This document shows positions 23,118 through 32,322 of a stretch of 52,625 nucleotides of DNA, piece after piece. Position 1 is the stretch's first letter. Each line of letters opens with the position of its first letter. The position numbers were made by a program, and so were the translations under genes. The stretch lies in assembly GCA_002421865.1 (NCBI GenBank), contig DISE01000030.1, forward strand, positions 1 to 52,625, given 5' to 3'. Below the pieces are notes generated by a model. That model had not been told where the DNA came from and searched no databases. It saw only the letters and a program-made list of their open reading frames with translations. Source of the DNA: Castellaniella sp. UBA6218 (lineage in GTDB: Bacteria > Pseudomonadota > Gammaproteobacteria > Burkholderiales > Burkholderiaceae_B).

Positions 23118-26100
23118 GTGGCGGAACTCACTCCGGGGCTGATGCTGGTCCACGGCAATCGCGCGGAACAACTGCGCGAGGTGCTGGTCGCGTGGCTGCG
23201 CCATTCGCCGCTCGACCCCCTGGAAAACGAGTGCCTGCTGGTGCACAGCAATGGCATCGCGCAGTGGTTGCGGCTGGCCCTGGCCGAGCGCGAACAGGGT
23301 TGCGGCATTGCGGCCGCGCTGGATTTCCTGCTGCCTTCGCGTTTCATGTGGCAGGCCTATCGCGCCGTGCTGGGCGCCGGTGCGGTGCCCGAGCAGTCTC
23401 CCCTGGACAAGGATCCGCTGGCCTGGCGCTTGATGCGCCTGCTGCCGTTGCTGGCCGGTCGGCCCGGCTTCGAGCCGGTGGCGCGCTTCCTGGCGGACGA
23501 CGCCGGCGTGCGCAAACGCCACCAGCTGGCCCACCGGCTGGCGGACTTGTTCGACCAGTACCAGGTCTATCGGGCCGACTGGCTGGACGCCTGGAGCCGG
23601 GGTGAAATCGTCCTGCCCGACGCGCTTGGCCGGGACCAGCCCCTGCCCGAGACCGAGGCCTGGCAGGCCCGCCTGTGGCGCGCCCTGCTGGACGACCTGG
23701 GCGCGGACGTCGGCGAGCCGGTCGGCCGCGCCGCCGTGCACGCGGCCTTCATGGCGCGCGTCCGGGCGCCGGGCGACGCCCCGCGCCCTGCCGGGCTGCC
23801 GCGCCGTCTGCTGGTCTTCGGCATTTCCGCCATGCCGCGACAGACCCTGGAGGCCCTGTCCGGGCTGTCCCGCTGGGTCCAGATCCTGGTGTGCGTGAAC
23901 AATCCCTGCGCCCATTACTGGGCCGACATCCTGGGCGACCGCGACCTGCTGCGGGCGCGATTCCGGCGCCAGGCGCGCCGACCCGGCATGCCGGAAGTCC
24001 TGGACGAGCACGCGCTGCACCAGCAGACCCATCCCCTGCTGGCCTCCTGGGGCCGCCAGGGGCGCGACTTCATCGGCCTGCTCGATGACATCGACGACCC
24101 GGCGCACCGGGCCCGCTGCGGCCTGGCCTTCGATGCCCTGCACCAGCGGATCGACGCCTTCGAGGCCTTGCCTGGGCGCACACTGCTGGAGCAGCTGCAG
24201 GACGACATCCGCGATCTGCGGCCCCTGGCCGAGACGCGCGAACGCTGGCCGGCGGTGGACCCGGCGCGCGACGATTCGCTGCGCTTCCACATCGCCCACG
24301 GCGCCCAGCGCGAGGTCGAGATCCTGCACGACCAGTTGCTGGCGGCCTTCGCCGCCGATCCCGGGCTGCAGCCCCGCGACGTGATCGTGATGGTGCCCGA
24401 CATCGAGGCCTACGCGCCTCACGTCCAGGCGGTCTTCGGCCAGTACGGTCCCGGGGACCGGCGCCATGTGCCCTATGCGCTGGCGGATCGCGGGCAACGT
24501 CGCGCCGACCCGCTGGTCATCGTCCTGGAGCAGTTGCTGTCCCTGCCGCGCCTGCGGCTGGGCGTCCAGGAAGTACTGGAATGGCTGGATGTGCCGGCGC
24601 TGCGTGCCCGCTTCGGCATCGAGGCCGCGGACCTGCCGCTGCTGCAGACCTGGGCGCGGGACGCCGAGGTGCGTTGGGGGCTGCACGCCGAGCATCGCGA
24701 CGCCTTCGGCCTGGAGCAGGCGCCGGAGGCTGCACATGGGCACACCTGGCGCTTCGGCCTGGAACGCATGTTGCTGGGCTACGCGGCCGGCCCCGACGCA
24801 CCCGCCTGGGGCGGTATCGAGCCTTATGGCGAAACTGGCGGCCTGCAGGCCCAGGCGCTGGGCGCGCTGGCCCGGCTGCTCGACACACTGGATCACCACT
24901 GGCGGCTGCTGGGTCAGGACGCCGAGCCCGCGCAGTGGGTCGCGTCCCTGCGTAAGCTGCTCGACGATTGTTTCCTGTCGGTGTCGGACGCCGACGAGCA
25001 CACGCTGGCGCGTTTCCAGGAAATCCTGCAGGACTGGGCGCAATTGTGCCAGGCCGCCGGGGTGGACGAACCCCTGCCAGTGTCCATCGTCGCCGAGCAT
25101 TGTCTCGGCCGGTTGGACCAGGCCGGCCTTTCTCAGCGGTTCTTCGCGGGCGCGGTGACCTTCGCCACGCTCATGCCCATGCGCGCCATCCCGTTCCGGC
25201 GCGTGTGCCTGCTGGGCATGCAGGACGGCGCCTTTCCGCGCCAGCGGGTGCCGGTCGACTTCGATCTGATGGCGCTGCATCCGCGCCCCGGCGACCGCTC
25301 CCGGCGCGAGGACGACCGCTACCTGTTCCTGGAAGCCCTGCTGTCCGCGCGCGACCAGTTGTACCTGTCATGGGTCGGCCACAGCATTCACGACAATACA
25401 CCGCAGCCGCCTTCCGTACTGGTATCACAGCTCATGGACCACCTGGACCGGGGCTGGCGTTCCGCGGACGGCGCCGGATCCCTGTCGCGCGCCCTGAGCC
25501 TGCATCATCCGCTGCAGCCGTTCAGCCAGCGCTATTTTCCTGAACGGGCGCAGACGGGCCCCGGCGCGCTGTTCACCTATGCCGCCGAATGGCGCGTCGC
25601 CCGCAACCCGGCGCCTGCCGCTGTGTCCGCGGTGGCGCCCTTGCCACCGCCGCGACGGGATGCCGCCGTGCGGCTGGAGGATCTGCGCCGGTTTCTGAAG
25701 CACCCGGTGCGCGCCTTCTTCCAGCAGCGCCTGCAGGTGTTCTTCGAGGCGCCGGATCCCGATCTCGACGAAGGAGAACCCTATGTCCGGGACGGGCTGG
25801 GGCAGTGGCATCTGCGCGCCGAACTGATCGAGGCACTGCGGCGGTCGCCCGATCCCGCCGATGCCGGGCCGGCGATCCAGGCATGCCTGGATCGCATGCG
25901 CCGGCGTGGCGCCCTGGTCGCCGGCGGACTGGGCGAGGCCGCGGCGCGGGCCTTGCATGAAAGTGTGCTGGAAGCGGTCGATCCCTATCGCCAGGCCTGC
26001 GAGGCCTGGCCCCTGGCAACCGATGCACCCTTGCGCATGGAAAGCGCCGTTCCGGACACCGGCCTGGTGTTCGAGGATACGCTTGCCGGCTGGCGCGGGG

Positions 26101-26603
26101 ACGGGCGGGGCGGGTGGGGCCGGATCGTGCTGCTCGCCAGCCATCTGGTGCGCGACAGACATTACCGAATTGCGCCCATGATGCCGGCGTGGCTGGATCA
26201 TCTGGCGGCGCACGCGCATGGCCGGTCTCTGACGACAGTGCTGGTCAGCCCCCAGGGCTGCGTGCGCTTCGGCCCGCTGGAACCGGACCATGCCGCCGTG
26301 CAATGGCAGGCCCTGTGGGCGGCCTGGCGGGAAGGCATGCGCGCGGCGCCGCCCGTGGAGATCGACACGGCGGGCGCCTGGCTGCGGGCGGGCGCGGGTA
26401 CGGACCCCGGGGGCAAGGCCTGGCGGGCGGCCGAGGACACGTACCGCAAACGGGTGGATGACGACCTGTATCTGCGGCGCTGCTATCCCGATTTCCACAG
26501 CTTGTGCGCGGATGACGGTTTCTTCCATTGGGCCGAGACCCTGTATGGCGCGGTGTCGCGGGCGATCCTGCCGTGCCCGGCTGCGGACGAGGCCGAAGCA
26601 TGA
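23118..26603 (+). CDS. recC: Exodeoxyribonuclease V gamma subunit RecC
   Basis: A 1161-residue subunit of RecBCD that splits the duplex and recognises Chi. It opens with TPGLMLVHGNRAEQLREVL and has SNGIAQWLRLALAE, LLPSRFMWQAYRAVLG, LTRFQE-like and MRAIPFRRVCLLGMQDGAFPR segments typical of RecC. It starts with GTG at 23118 behind AAAGGAG. Its stop overlaps the recB ATG (ATGA). Length is close to E. coli RecC (1122). Confidence 0.95.
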   Translation: MAELTPGLMLVHGNRAEQLREVLVAWLRHSPLDPLENECLLVHSNGIAQWLRLALAEREQGCGIAAALDFLLPSRFMWQAYRAVLGAGAVPEQSPLDKDPLAWRLMRLLPLLAGRPGFEPVARFLADDAGVRKRHQLAHRLADLFDQYQVYRADWLDAWSRGEIVLPDALGRDQPLPETEAWQARLWRALLDDLGADVGEPVGRAAVHAAFMARVRAPGDAPRPAGLPRRLLVFGISAMPRQTLEALSGLSRWVQILVCVNNPCAHYWADILGDRDLLRARFRRQARRPGMPEVLDEHALHQQTHPLLASWGRQGRDFIGLLDDIDDPAHRARCGLAFDALHQRIDAFEALPGRTLLEQLQDDIRDLRPLAETRERWPAVDPARDDSLRFHIAHGAQREVEILHDQLLAAFAADPGLQPRDVIVMVPDIEAYAPHVQAVFGQYGPGDRRHVPYALADRGQRRADPLVIVLEQLLSLPRLRLGVQEVLEWLDVPALRARFGIEAADLPLLQTWARDAEVRWGLHAEHRDAFGLEQAPEAAHGHTWRFGLERMLLGYAAGPDAPAWGGIEPYGETGGLQAQALGALARLLDTLDHHWRLLGQDAEPAQWVASLRKLLDDCFLSVSDADEHTLARFQEILQDWAQLCQAAGVDEPLPVSIVAEHCLGRLDQAGLSQRFFAGAVTFATLMPMRAIPFRRVCLLGMQDGAFPRQRVPVDFDLMALHPRPGDRSRREDDRYLFLEALLSARDQLYLSWVGHSIHDNTPQPPSVLVSQLMDHLDRGWRSADGAGSLSRALSLHHPLQPFSQRYFPERAQTGPGALFTYAAEWRVARNPAPAAVSAVAPLPPPRRDAAVRLEDLRRFLKHPVRAFFQQRLQVFFEAPDPDLDEGEPYVRDGLGQWHLRAELIEALRRSPDPADAGPAIQACLDRMRRRGALVAGGLGEAAARALHESVLEAVDPYRQACEAWPLATDAPLRMESAVPDTGLVFEDTLAGWRGDGRGGWGRIVLLASHLVRDRHYRIAPMMPAWLDHLAAHAHGRSLTTVLVSPQGCVRFGPLEPDHAAVQWQALWAAWREGMRAAPPVEIDTAGAWLRAGAGTDPGGKAWRAAEDTYRKRVDDDLYLRRCYPDFHSLCADDGFFHWAETLYGAVSRAILPCPAADEAEA

Positions 26604-29600
26604 ACCCGGTGCCGATGATTCCCCAGGTCGATCCGCTGCGCTTCCCTCTGCGCGGCAGCCACCTGATCGAAGCCAGTGCCGGGACGGGCAAGACCTGGAC
26701 GATCGCCGCGCTGTACGTCCGGCTGGTGTTGGGACATGGCGGGCAACGGCCTTGCCTGCCCACCGAGATCCTCGTGCTCACCTTCACCGAGGCCGCCGCC
26801 CAGGAATTGCGCGACCGGATCCGGGGCCGTCTGGCCGAGGCCGCCGTCTGGTTCGCCCAGGACGCGGACGACGGCCCCGGCTCCGATCCGTTCCTGGCGT
26901 CCCTGCGCCGGGACTGGCCGCGGGAGCAATGGGCGGCGTGCGCCCGGACGCTGGATCTGGCGGCGCAGTCCATGGACGAGGCCGCCATTTCCACCATCCA
27001 TGCCTGGTGCGCCCGGGTCCTGCAGGAACACGCCTTCGACAGCGGCAGCCTTTTCGAGCAGCGGCTGGAACCGGACCTGGGCGCCGAGATCCGGCAGGCA
27101 GCCTGGGACTACTGGCGCGCGCACGTGGCGCCGCTGGAGCCGGAACTGCTGGACGGCGTGCTGGCCATCTGGCCCGGGCCGGACGCCCTGATGAGCCTGT
27201 CGGCGCTGTTGACCCGTGAATCCCTGCCCGAGGCCGACGATGAGAGTCTGGCCGCCGTGCTGACGCGTCATCGGGCCTTGCGGCGGGAACGCCTGGCCAT
27301 CCTGAAGGCGCCCTGGGTCGAGGGTGCGGACGCGCTGGAGGACTGGCTGGTCCCGTTGGGCAAGGACACGAAGATCCGGCCGGCCGACCTGCGCCGCTGG
27401 ACGCAGGCGCTGCGGGACTGGGCGCGGGATCCCGACCAGGAGGCCCCCGATCTGAAGACCGGCTGGGACCGCCTGACGCCGCAAGGCATCCGGGACAAGT
27501 GGCAAGGCACCGGACCCGCGCCGGCGCACCCCGCCAGCGATGCGCTGGCGGGTCTGCGCGCCGATCTGGACGCGCTGCCCGCCGTGCGCGCGGTCCTGCT
27601 GCGCCATGCCCTGGCCTGGATGGCCAGGCGCCTGCGCCAGGCATTGTCCAGCGCCGCGCTGCTGGGCTTCGACGGCTTGCTGGCGAACCTGGACGCCGCT
27701 CTTGAGGGCGCCTCGGGCGCCCGGCTTGCTCAGACCCTGCGGCGACAGTTTCCCGTCGTGCTGATCGACGAGTTCCAGGATACCGACCCGGTGCAGTACC
27801 GGATTTTCGACCGCATCTACCGGGTGGCTGACGACGACCCCGACACCGCGCTGGTCTTCATCGGCGATCCAAAACAGTCCATCTACGGCTTCCGGGGCGC
27901 CGATGTGCACACCTACCTGCGGGCGAACCGGGCTTGCGCGGGGCGGGTGCGGACCCTGGGCCGCAACTATCGTTCCTCGGAAGCCATGGTCGAGGCGGTC
28001 AACCGGTGCTTCACCCTGGGAGGCGCCCGGGCCTTTCCCACCGGGGTGCCGGATGTGGACATTCCGTTCCATCCCGTCGAGGCCCGGGGCCGAGCCGAGC
28101 GCTGGGAGGTTCTCGGCCGCCCGGCACCGGCCATGAGCGCCTGCTGGATCGAGCCGGCGACGGAAGGCAAGCCTCTGTCATCGGCCCAGTACGAACAGGA
28201 AGCCGCCGAACGCTGCGCTCTGCGTGTGGCTTCGATCCTGGCGCGTGGCCGGCGAGGCGAGGCGGGTATGCGCGACGGGGACCGCTGGACGCCGGTGCGG
28301 CCCCTCGACATCGCCATCCTGGTCAACACCCATGCCGAGGCCCGCGCCGTGCGCCAGGCGCTGGCCCGGGCCGGGGTGCGCAGCGTGTACCTGTCTGAAC
28401 GGGACTCCGTTTACGAATCGCCGCAGACGGCGGAAATCGCGCTGTGGCTGGATGCCTGCGCGCATCCCGAGGACGAACGTGCCGTGCGGGCGGCCCTGGC
28501 CGCCCCGGCGCTGGGCCTGGACTGGCGGGCGCTGGACCGGCTGGTGGAGGACGAGCGCGCCTGGGACGCGGAAGTCGAGCGTTTCCAGGCCTACCACCAG
28601 ATCTGGCGGCGGCGCGGCGTGCTTCCCATGTTGCGCCGGCTGCTGCACGATTTCGACGTGCCGGCCAGGCTGCTGGCCGATGGCTACGAGGGCGAGCGGC
28701 GTCTGACCGATTTTCTGCACCTGGCCGAACTGTTGCAACAGGCCGCCGCCCACCTGGACGGCGAGCAGGCCGTGCTGCGCTACCTGCGCCGGCAGTTCCA
28801 GGCGCCTCAGGGCGAGGATGGCCGCCGTCTGCGCCTGGAAAGCGACGAGGGCCTGGTGCGGGTCGTGACCGTGCACAAATCCAAGGGCCTGGAGTATTCC
28901 CTGGTTTTCCTGCCGTTCGTCTGCAGGGCGCGTCCTGTCGAAGCGGGGCGGGGGCCTTACCTGCTGCCCGGGGAAACGGAGCGGGAATGGATCATGGAGG
29001 CGGACGCCGGTCAGCTGTTGCGCCTGGACGGCGAGCGCCTGGGCGAGGACGTGCGCAAGCTGTATGTGGCGCTGACGCGGGCGCGCCATGCCGTCTGGAT
29101 GGCGCTGGGGCCGCTCAAGGCGGGCGGTGGCAGCGGTATCGGCCATCTGCTGGGCGAGGATCTGCGTGCTGGCTGGGACGGTCTGGCGACGGCCCATCCC
29201 GGCCTGATGGCCTGGGACGCGGCACCGGCGGATGACGCCGACCCGGCGCCGCCCGCCGACGGGACATCCGAGGCGCTGGGAACGGCCCGCCGTCTGAGCG
29301 CGCCGGCGGTCGGACAGCCCTGGTGGATCTCCAGCTATTCCGCCCTGTGCCTGGCCGACGCCGCCGCGCCCGAAACGGCCGCCGAGGACGTGCTGCGCGA
29401 AGGCCGTCAGGCCGAACCTGTGCCGGCGCGCCGGATAGCGGATACCGAGTCTCCTTTGATCGGTTCGGGTCTGCGGAATTTCCCGCGCGGCAGCGAGGCT
29501 GGGACGTTCCTGCACGGCCTGCTGGAATGGGCGGCGCGACGCGGCTTCCGCGATCTGGACGAGGCGCGCGACCTGATCGCCCGGCGTTGCGCCGTGCGCG

Positions 29601-30205
29601 GCTGGGAGGCGCACATCGATCCGCTGCATGACTGGCTGCTGCGTCTGGCGCGCACCGAGTGGCGGCCGGACTTGCCGGGCGGTCCCGTCCTGCGCCTGGA
29701 CAGCCTGCAGGCCTGCCTGCCGGAAATGGAGTTCTGGTTGCCGGCGCATCGGGTGGACATCGGGCGTCTGGACGGGCTGTTGCGCCGGGGGACTTTCGGC
29801 GGCGGCGCCCGCCCGGCCCTGGCGGCAGGGCGGCTGAACGGCATGTTCAAAGGCTTCGTCGACCTGGTCCTGCAGGCCGATGGCCGTTATTACCTGGTCG
29901 ATTACAAGTCGAACGACCTGGGCCCCCGCGAGGCCGACTACGCGCCCGGGGCGCTGGCGGCGGCCATGCTCGCGTCCCGCTACGACGCGCAGATGCTGAT
30001 GTACGCGTTGGCGCTGCACCGGCAACTGCGCGCCCGCCTGGCGGACTACGATTATGCGCGCCACATGGGCGGCGCGCTGTATCTGTTCCTGCGCGGTCAG
30101 GACGCGCCCGGACAGGGCCTGGTGGCGCTGCGGCCCGCGCAGGACCTGATCGAGGCGCTGGACGCGCTGTTCGACGGCGAGGCCGGGGAGGCGGACGATG
30201 ACTGA
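26600..30205 (+). CDS. recB: Exodeoxyribonuclease V beta subunit RecB (helicase-nuclease)
   Basis: A 1201-residue UvrD-family 3'-5' helicase with a C-terminal nuclease. Walker A is ASAGTGKT at 25-32. Further helicase motifs are ILVLTFTEAAAQELRDRI, VLIDEFQDTDPVQY, FIGDPKQSIYGFRGAD and TVHKSKGLEY. The nuclease core VDYKSND carries D1101 and K1103, matching the E. coli D1080/K1082 pair, with the preceding FKGFVDLVL. The start is set by the ATGA overlap with recC. It overlaps recD by eight bases, so the three subunits are translationally coupled. Confidence 0.96.
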   Translation: MNPVPMIPQVDPLRFPLRGSHLIEASAGTGKTWTIAALYVRLVLGHGGQRPCLPTEILVLTFTEAAAQELRDRIRGRLAEAAVWFAQDADDGPGSDPFLASLRRDWPREQWAACARTLDLAAQSMDEAAISTIHAWCARVLQEHAFDSGSLFEQRLEPDLGAEIRQAAWDYWRAHVAPLEPELLDGVLAIWPGPDALMSLSALLTRESLPEADDESLAAVLTRHRALRRERLAILKAPWVEGADALEDWLVPLGKDTKIRPADLRRWTQALRDWARDPDQEAPDLKTGWDRLTPQGIRDKWQGTGPAPAHPASDALAGLRADLDALPAVRAVLLRHALAWMARRLRQALSSAALLGFDGLLANLDAALEGASGARLAQTLRRQFPVVLIDEFQDTDPVQYRIFDRIYRVADDDPDTALVFIGDPKQSIYGFRGADVHTYLRANRACAGRVRTLGRNYRSSEAMVEAVNRCFTLGGARAFPTGVPDVDIPFHPVEARGRAERWEVLGRPAPAMSACWIEPATEGKPLSSAQYEQEAAERCALRVASILARGRRGEAGMRDGDRWTPVRPLDIAILVNTHAEARAVRQALARAGVRSVYLSERDSVYESPQTAEIALWLDACAHPEDERAVRAALAAPALGLDWRALDRLVEDERAWDAEVERFQAYHQIWRRRGVLPMLRRLLHDFDVPARLLADGYEGERRLTDFLHLAELLQQAAAHLDGEQAVLRYLRRQFQAPQGEDGRRLRLESDEGLVRVVTVHKSKGLEYSLVFLPFVCRARPVEAGRGPYLLPGETEREWIMEADAGQLLRLDGERLGEDVRKLYVALTRARHAVWMALGPLKAGGGSGIGHLLGEDLRAGWDGLATAHPGLMAWDAAPADDADPAPPADGTSEALGTARRLSAPAVGQPWWISSYSALCLADAAAPETAAEDVLREGRQAEPVPARRIADTESPLIGSGLRNFPRGSEAGTFLHGLLEWAARRGFRDLDEARDLIARRCAVRGWEAHIDPLHDWLLRLARTEWRPDLPGGPVLRLDSLQACLPEMEFWLPAHRVDIGRLDGLLRRGTFGGGARPALAAGRLNGMFKGFVDLVLQADGRYYLVDYKSNDLGPREADYAPGALAAAMLASRYDAQMLMYALALHRQLRARLADYDYARHMGGALYLFLRGQDAPGQGLVALRPAQDLIEALDALFDGEAGEADDD

Positions 30206-32174
30206 ATTTCCTGGCTGGCTGGCGTTCGGGCAGCCTGAGGAAGGTCTGCGCGACCTGGACGTGGCTTTCGGCCGCCTGCTGATCCGCCAGGCGCCGCGGG
30301 CGCCCGAGCTCGCCTTGCGCCTGGCCGTTCTGTGCAGCGCCCGGCTGGCGCATGGCCATCCCTGTCTGGACCTGAAGGTCCTGTGCGATTCCGACGAGGG
30401 CTCGCCTGCGGGCGACGAGAACGCCGGGGACGGGTGGACGGGGCCGCCGGCCAGGGTGGAGGGCGGGCTGGACGGTTGCCTGGCGGCGCTGGCTGCGGCC
30501 GATTTCGTGGGCGACGGCGGCGGCCCTCAGCCGCTGGTTCTTCAAGGGCACCGGCTGTACCTGGGCCGTTACTGGCGCGCCGGGCGGCGCATCCGCGAGG
30601 ACCTCGGCCGGCGGCTCGCGCTGGGGCCGCCGGAGGCGCGCGAGCCGTCCGCCGTCCGCGTCTGGCTGGACAAGGTCTTCGACGAGCCCGCCGCCGAGTC
30701 CCCGGACTGGCAGAAGATCGCCTGCGCCACGGCGCTGCTGCACGGCTTCGCCATCATCACGGGGGGGCCGGGGACAGGCAAGACCACCACGGTCGTCCGC
30801 CTGCTGGCAGTCCTGCAGGGCCTGGCCAGGGCGCGCGGGCTCGAACGCGGCCTGCGCATCCGTCTGGCGGCGCCGACGGGCAAGGCGGCGGCGCGCCTGA
30901 ACGAATCCATCGCCGGCGCACTGGATCGCCTGGCGGTCAAGGCCGATGCCGATTTGCGCGCCGCGCTGGAGCGCGTGCCGGCCGAAGTCCTGACCCTGCA
31001 TCGCCTCCTGGGCAGCCGGCCCGACACTCGGCGCCTGAAATTCCACGCCGACAATCCACTGGACCTGGACGTGCTGGTGGTGGATGAGGCTTCGATGATG
31101 GATATCGAAATGATGGACGCCGTGCTGGCCGCGCTGCCCGCCCATGCGCGCCTGGTGCTGCTGGGAGACAAGGACCAGTTGGCTTCGGTGGAGGCGGGCG
31201 CGGTGCTGGGCGAACTGTGCGGGCGGGCCGAGGACGGCCATTACACGCCGGCCCAGTGCGACCGCCTGCTTGAATGCAGCGGCGAGACAGTGCCCGTGGC
31301 ATACCGGGATCCGGCCGGCGCCGCGCTGGATCAGGCCGTGGTCATGTTGCGTCGCAGCCACCGCTTCCAGGCCGACAGCGGCATCGGCCGGTTCGCCGCC
31401 GCCGTGAACCGGGGCGACGTCCCTGCCGTGGCCGGCTTGTTGCGCGATCCACCGGACGGCTTGAGCCTGGTGCGTGCCGGGCCGTCCGCCGCGTCCGGAG
31501 AGGCCTGGCTGCGCGACAGCGGCGCCCTGGGCGAGGCGGGCTACCCTGCGCTGTTCCGCGCCGTGCGGGACGATCGGCCCGAACGGACGGCGCCGTCTCC
31601 TGCCTGGGACCGCTGGGCCCGCGCCGTCCTGGCGAGCCAGGCCCGCTTCCAGGTGCTGTGCGCCTTGCGCGATGGCCCCTGGGGCGCGCGCGGGCTGAAT
31701 CGCCGCATCGAATCCCATCTGCGTGCGGAAGGATGGATCGCGGCCTCGGAAGAGGCCTGGTATCCCGGCCGGCCGGTGCTGGTGCTGCGCAACCATGCCG
31801 CTCTGGGACTGGCCAACGGCGACATCGGTGTGGCTCTGCCCGTGCCCGACCCGGAACGGGAGGACGCCTGGAGGGTCCGGGTGGCCTTTGCCGGCGCCAC
31901 CCGGGACGCCGTGCGCTGGGTATCGCCTGCGCGCCTGCCGGAGGTCGAGACCGTCTATGCGCTGACCGTGCACAAATCCCAAGGTTCGGAGTTCGACCGT
32001 GTCGCGCTGGTGCTGCCCGACCGGAGATCCCCCTTGCTGACGCGGGAACTGCTCTACACCGGCGCGACCCGCGCGCGCCGCGCCCTGGCCCTGGTGCTGC
32101 CGGGAGAGGATGCCCTGTTGAACGACGCCGTGCGACGCGGAACCCGGCGCGCGGGCGGCATCTGGACTCCCTGA
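30198..32174 (+). CDS. recD: Exodeoxyribonuclease V alpha subunit RecD (5'-3' helicase)
   Basis: A 658-residue SF1B helicase, about 50 residues longer than E. coli RecD. The N-terminal domain contacts RecC. Walker A is ITGGPGTGKTTT, followed by RLAAPTGKAAARLNESI, VVDEASMMDIEMM and the C-terminal YALTVHKSQGSEFDRVALVLP. An extra loop, rich in Gly/Asp/Pro, occurs near residues 70-85. It overlaps recB and ends the operon. Confidence 0.95.
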   Translation: MTEFPGWLAFGQPEEGLRDLDVAFGRLLIRQAPRAPELALRLAVLCSARLAHGHPCLDLKVLCDSDEGSPAGDENAGDGWTGPPARVEGGLDGCLAALAAADFVGDGGGPQPLVLQGHRLYLGRYWRAGRRIREDLGRRLALGPPEAREPSAVRVWLDKVFDEPAAESPDWQKIACATALLHGFAIITGGPGTGKTTTVVRLLAVLQGLARARGLERGLRIRLAAPTGKAAARLNESIAGALDRLAVKADADLRAALERVPAEVLTLHRLLGSRPDTRRLKFHADNPLDLDVLVVDEASMMDIEMMDAVLAALPAHARLVLLGDKDQLASVEAGAVLGELCGRAEDGHYTPAQCDRLLECSGETVPVAYRDPAGAALDQAVVMLRRSHRFQADSGIGRFAAAVNRGDVPAVAGLLRDPPDGLSLVRAGPSAASGEAWLRDSGALGEAGYPALFRAVRDDRPERTAPSPAWDRWARAVLASQARFQVLCALRDGPWGARGLNRRIESHLRAEGWIAASEEAWYPGRPVLVLRNHAALGLANGDIGVALPVPDPEREDAWRVRVAFAGATRDAVRWVSPARLPEVETVYALTVHKSQGSEFDRVALVLPDRRSPLLTRELLYTGATRARRALALVLPGEDALLNDAVRRGTRRAGGIWTP

Positions 32175-32250
32175 GCCGGTGTCCGGGCCGGCACATTGAC
32201 TTCGGACAGTATCCCGCGCCGAAAGCGCTCATGCCGACGCGGCTCCCCGC

Positions 32251-32256
32251 TAAAAT
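32251..32256 (+). promoter_or_regulatory. Candidate -10 (TAAAAT) for the acyl-CoA ligase gene
   Basis: TAAAAT lies in the 148-base gap after recD, about 67 bases before the ATG. No -35 is obvious; a TTGACT at about 32197 is too far upstream to pair with it. Confidence 0.28.
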
Positions 32257-32322
32257 GAAAATTGGCGGACGCTGGTGCCGTGGCCGGCCCGGAACGCCCC
32301 TGATTGACGGATGGAGACCCGC

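Noticed and set aside
23100..25280. 726-codon minus-strand frame opposite recC, and similar frames opposite recB (28178-30064) and the acyl-CoA ligase (31342-34050)
   Set aside because: They are also compositional shadows opposite clear recC, recB and ligase motifs.
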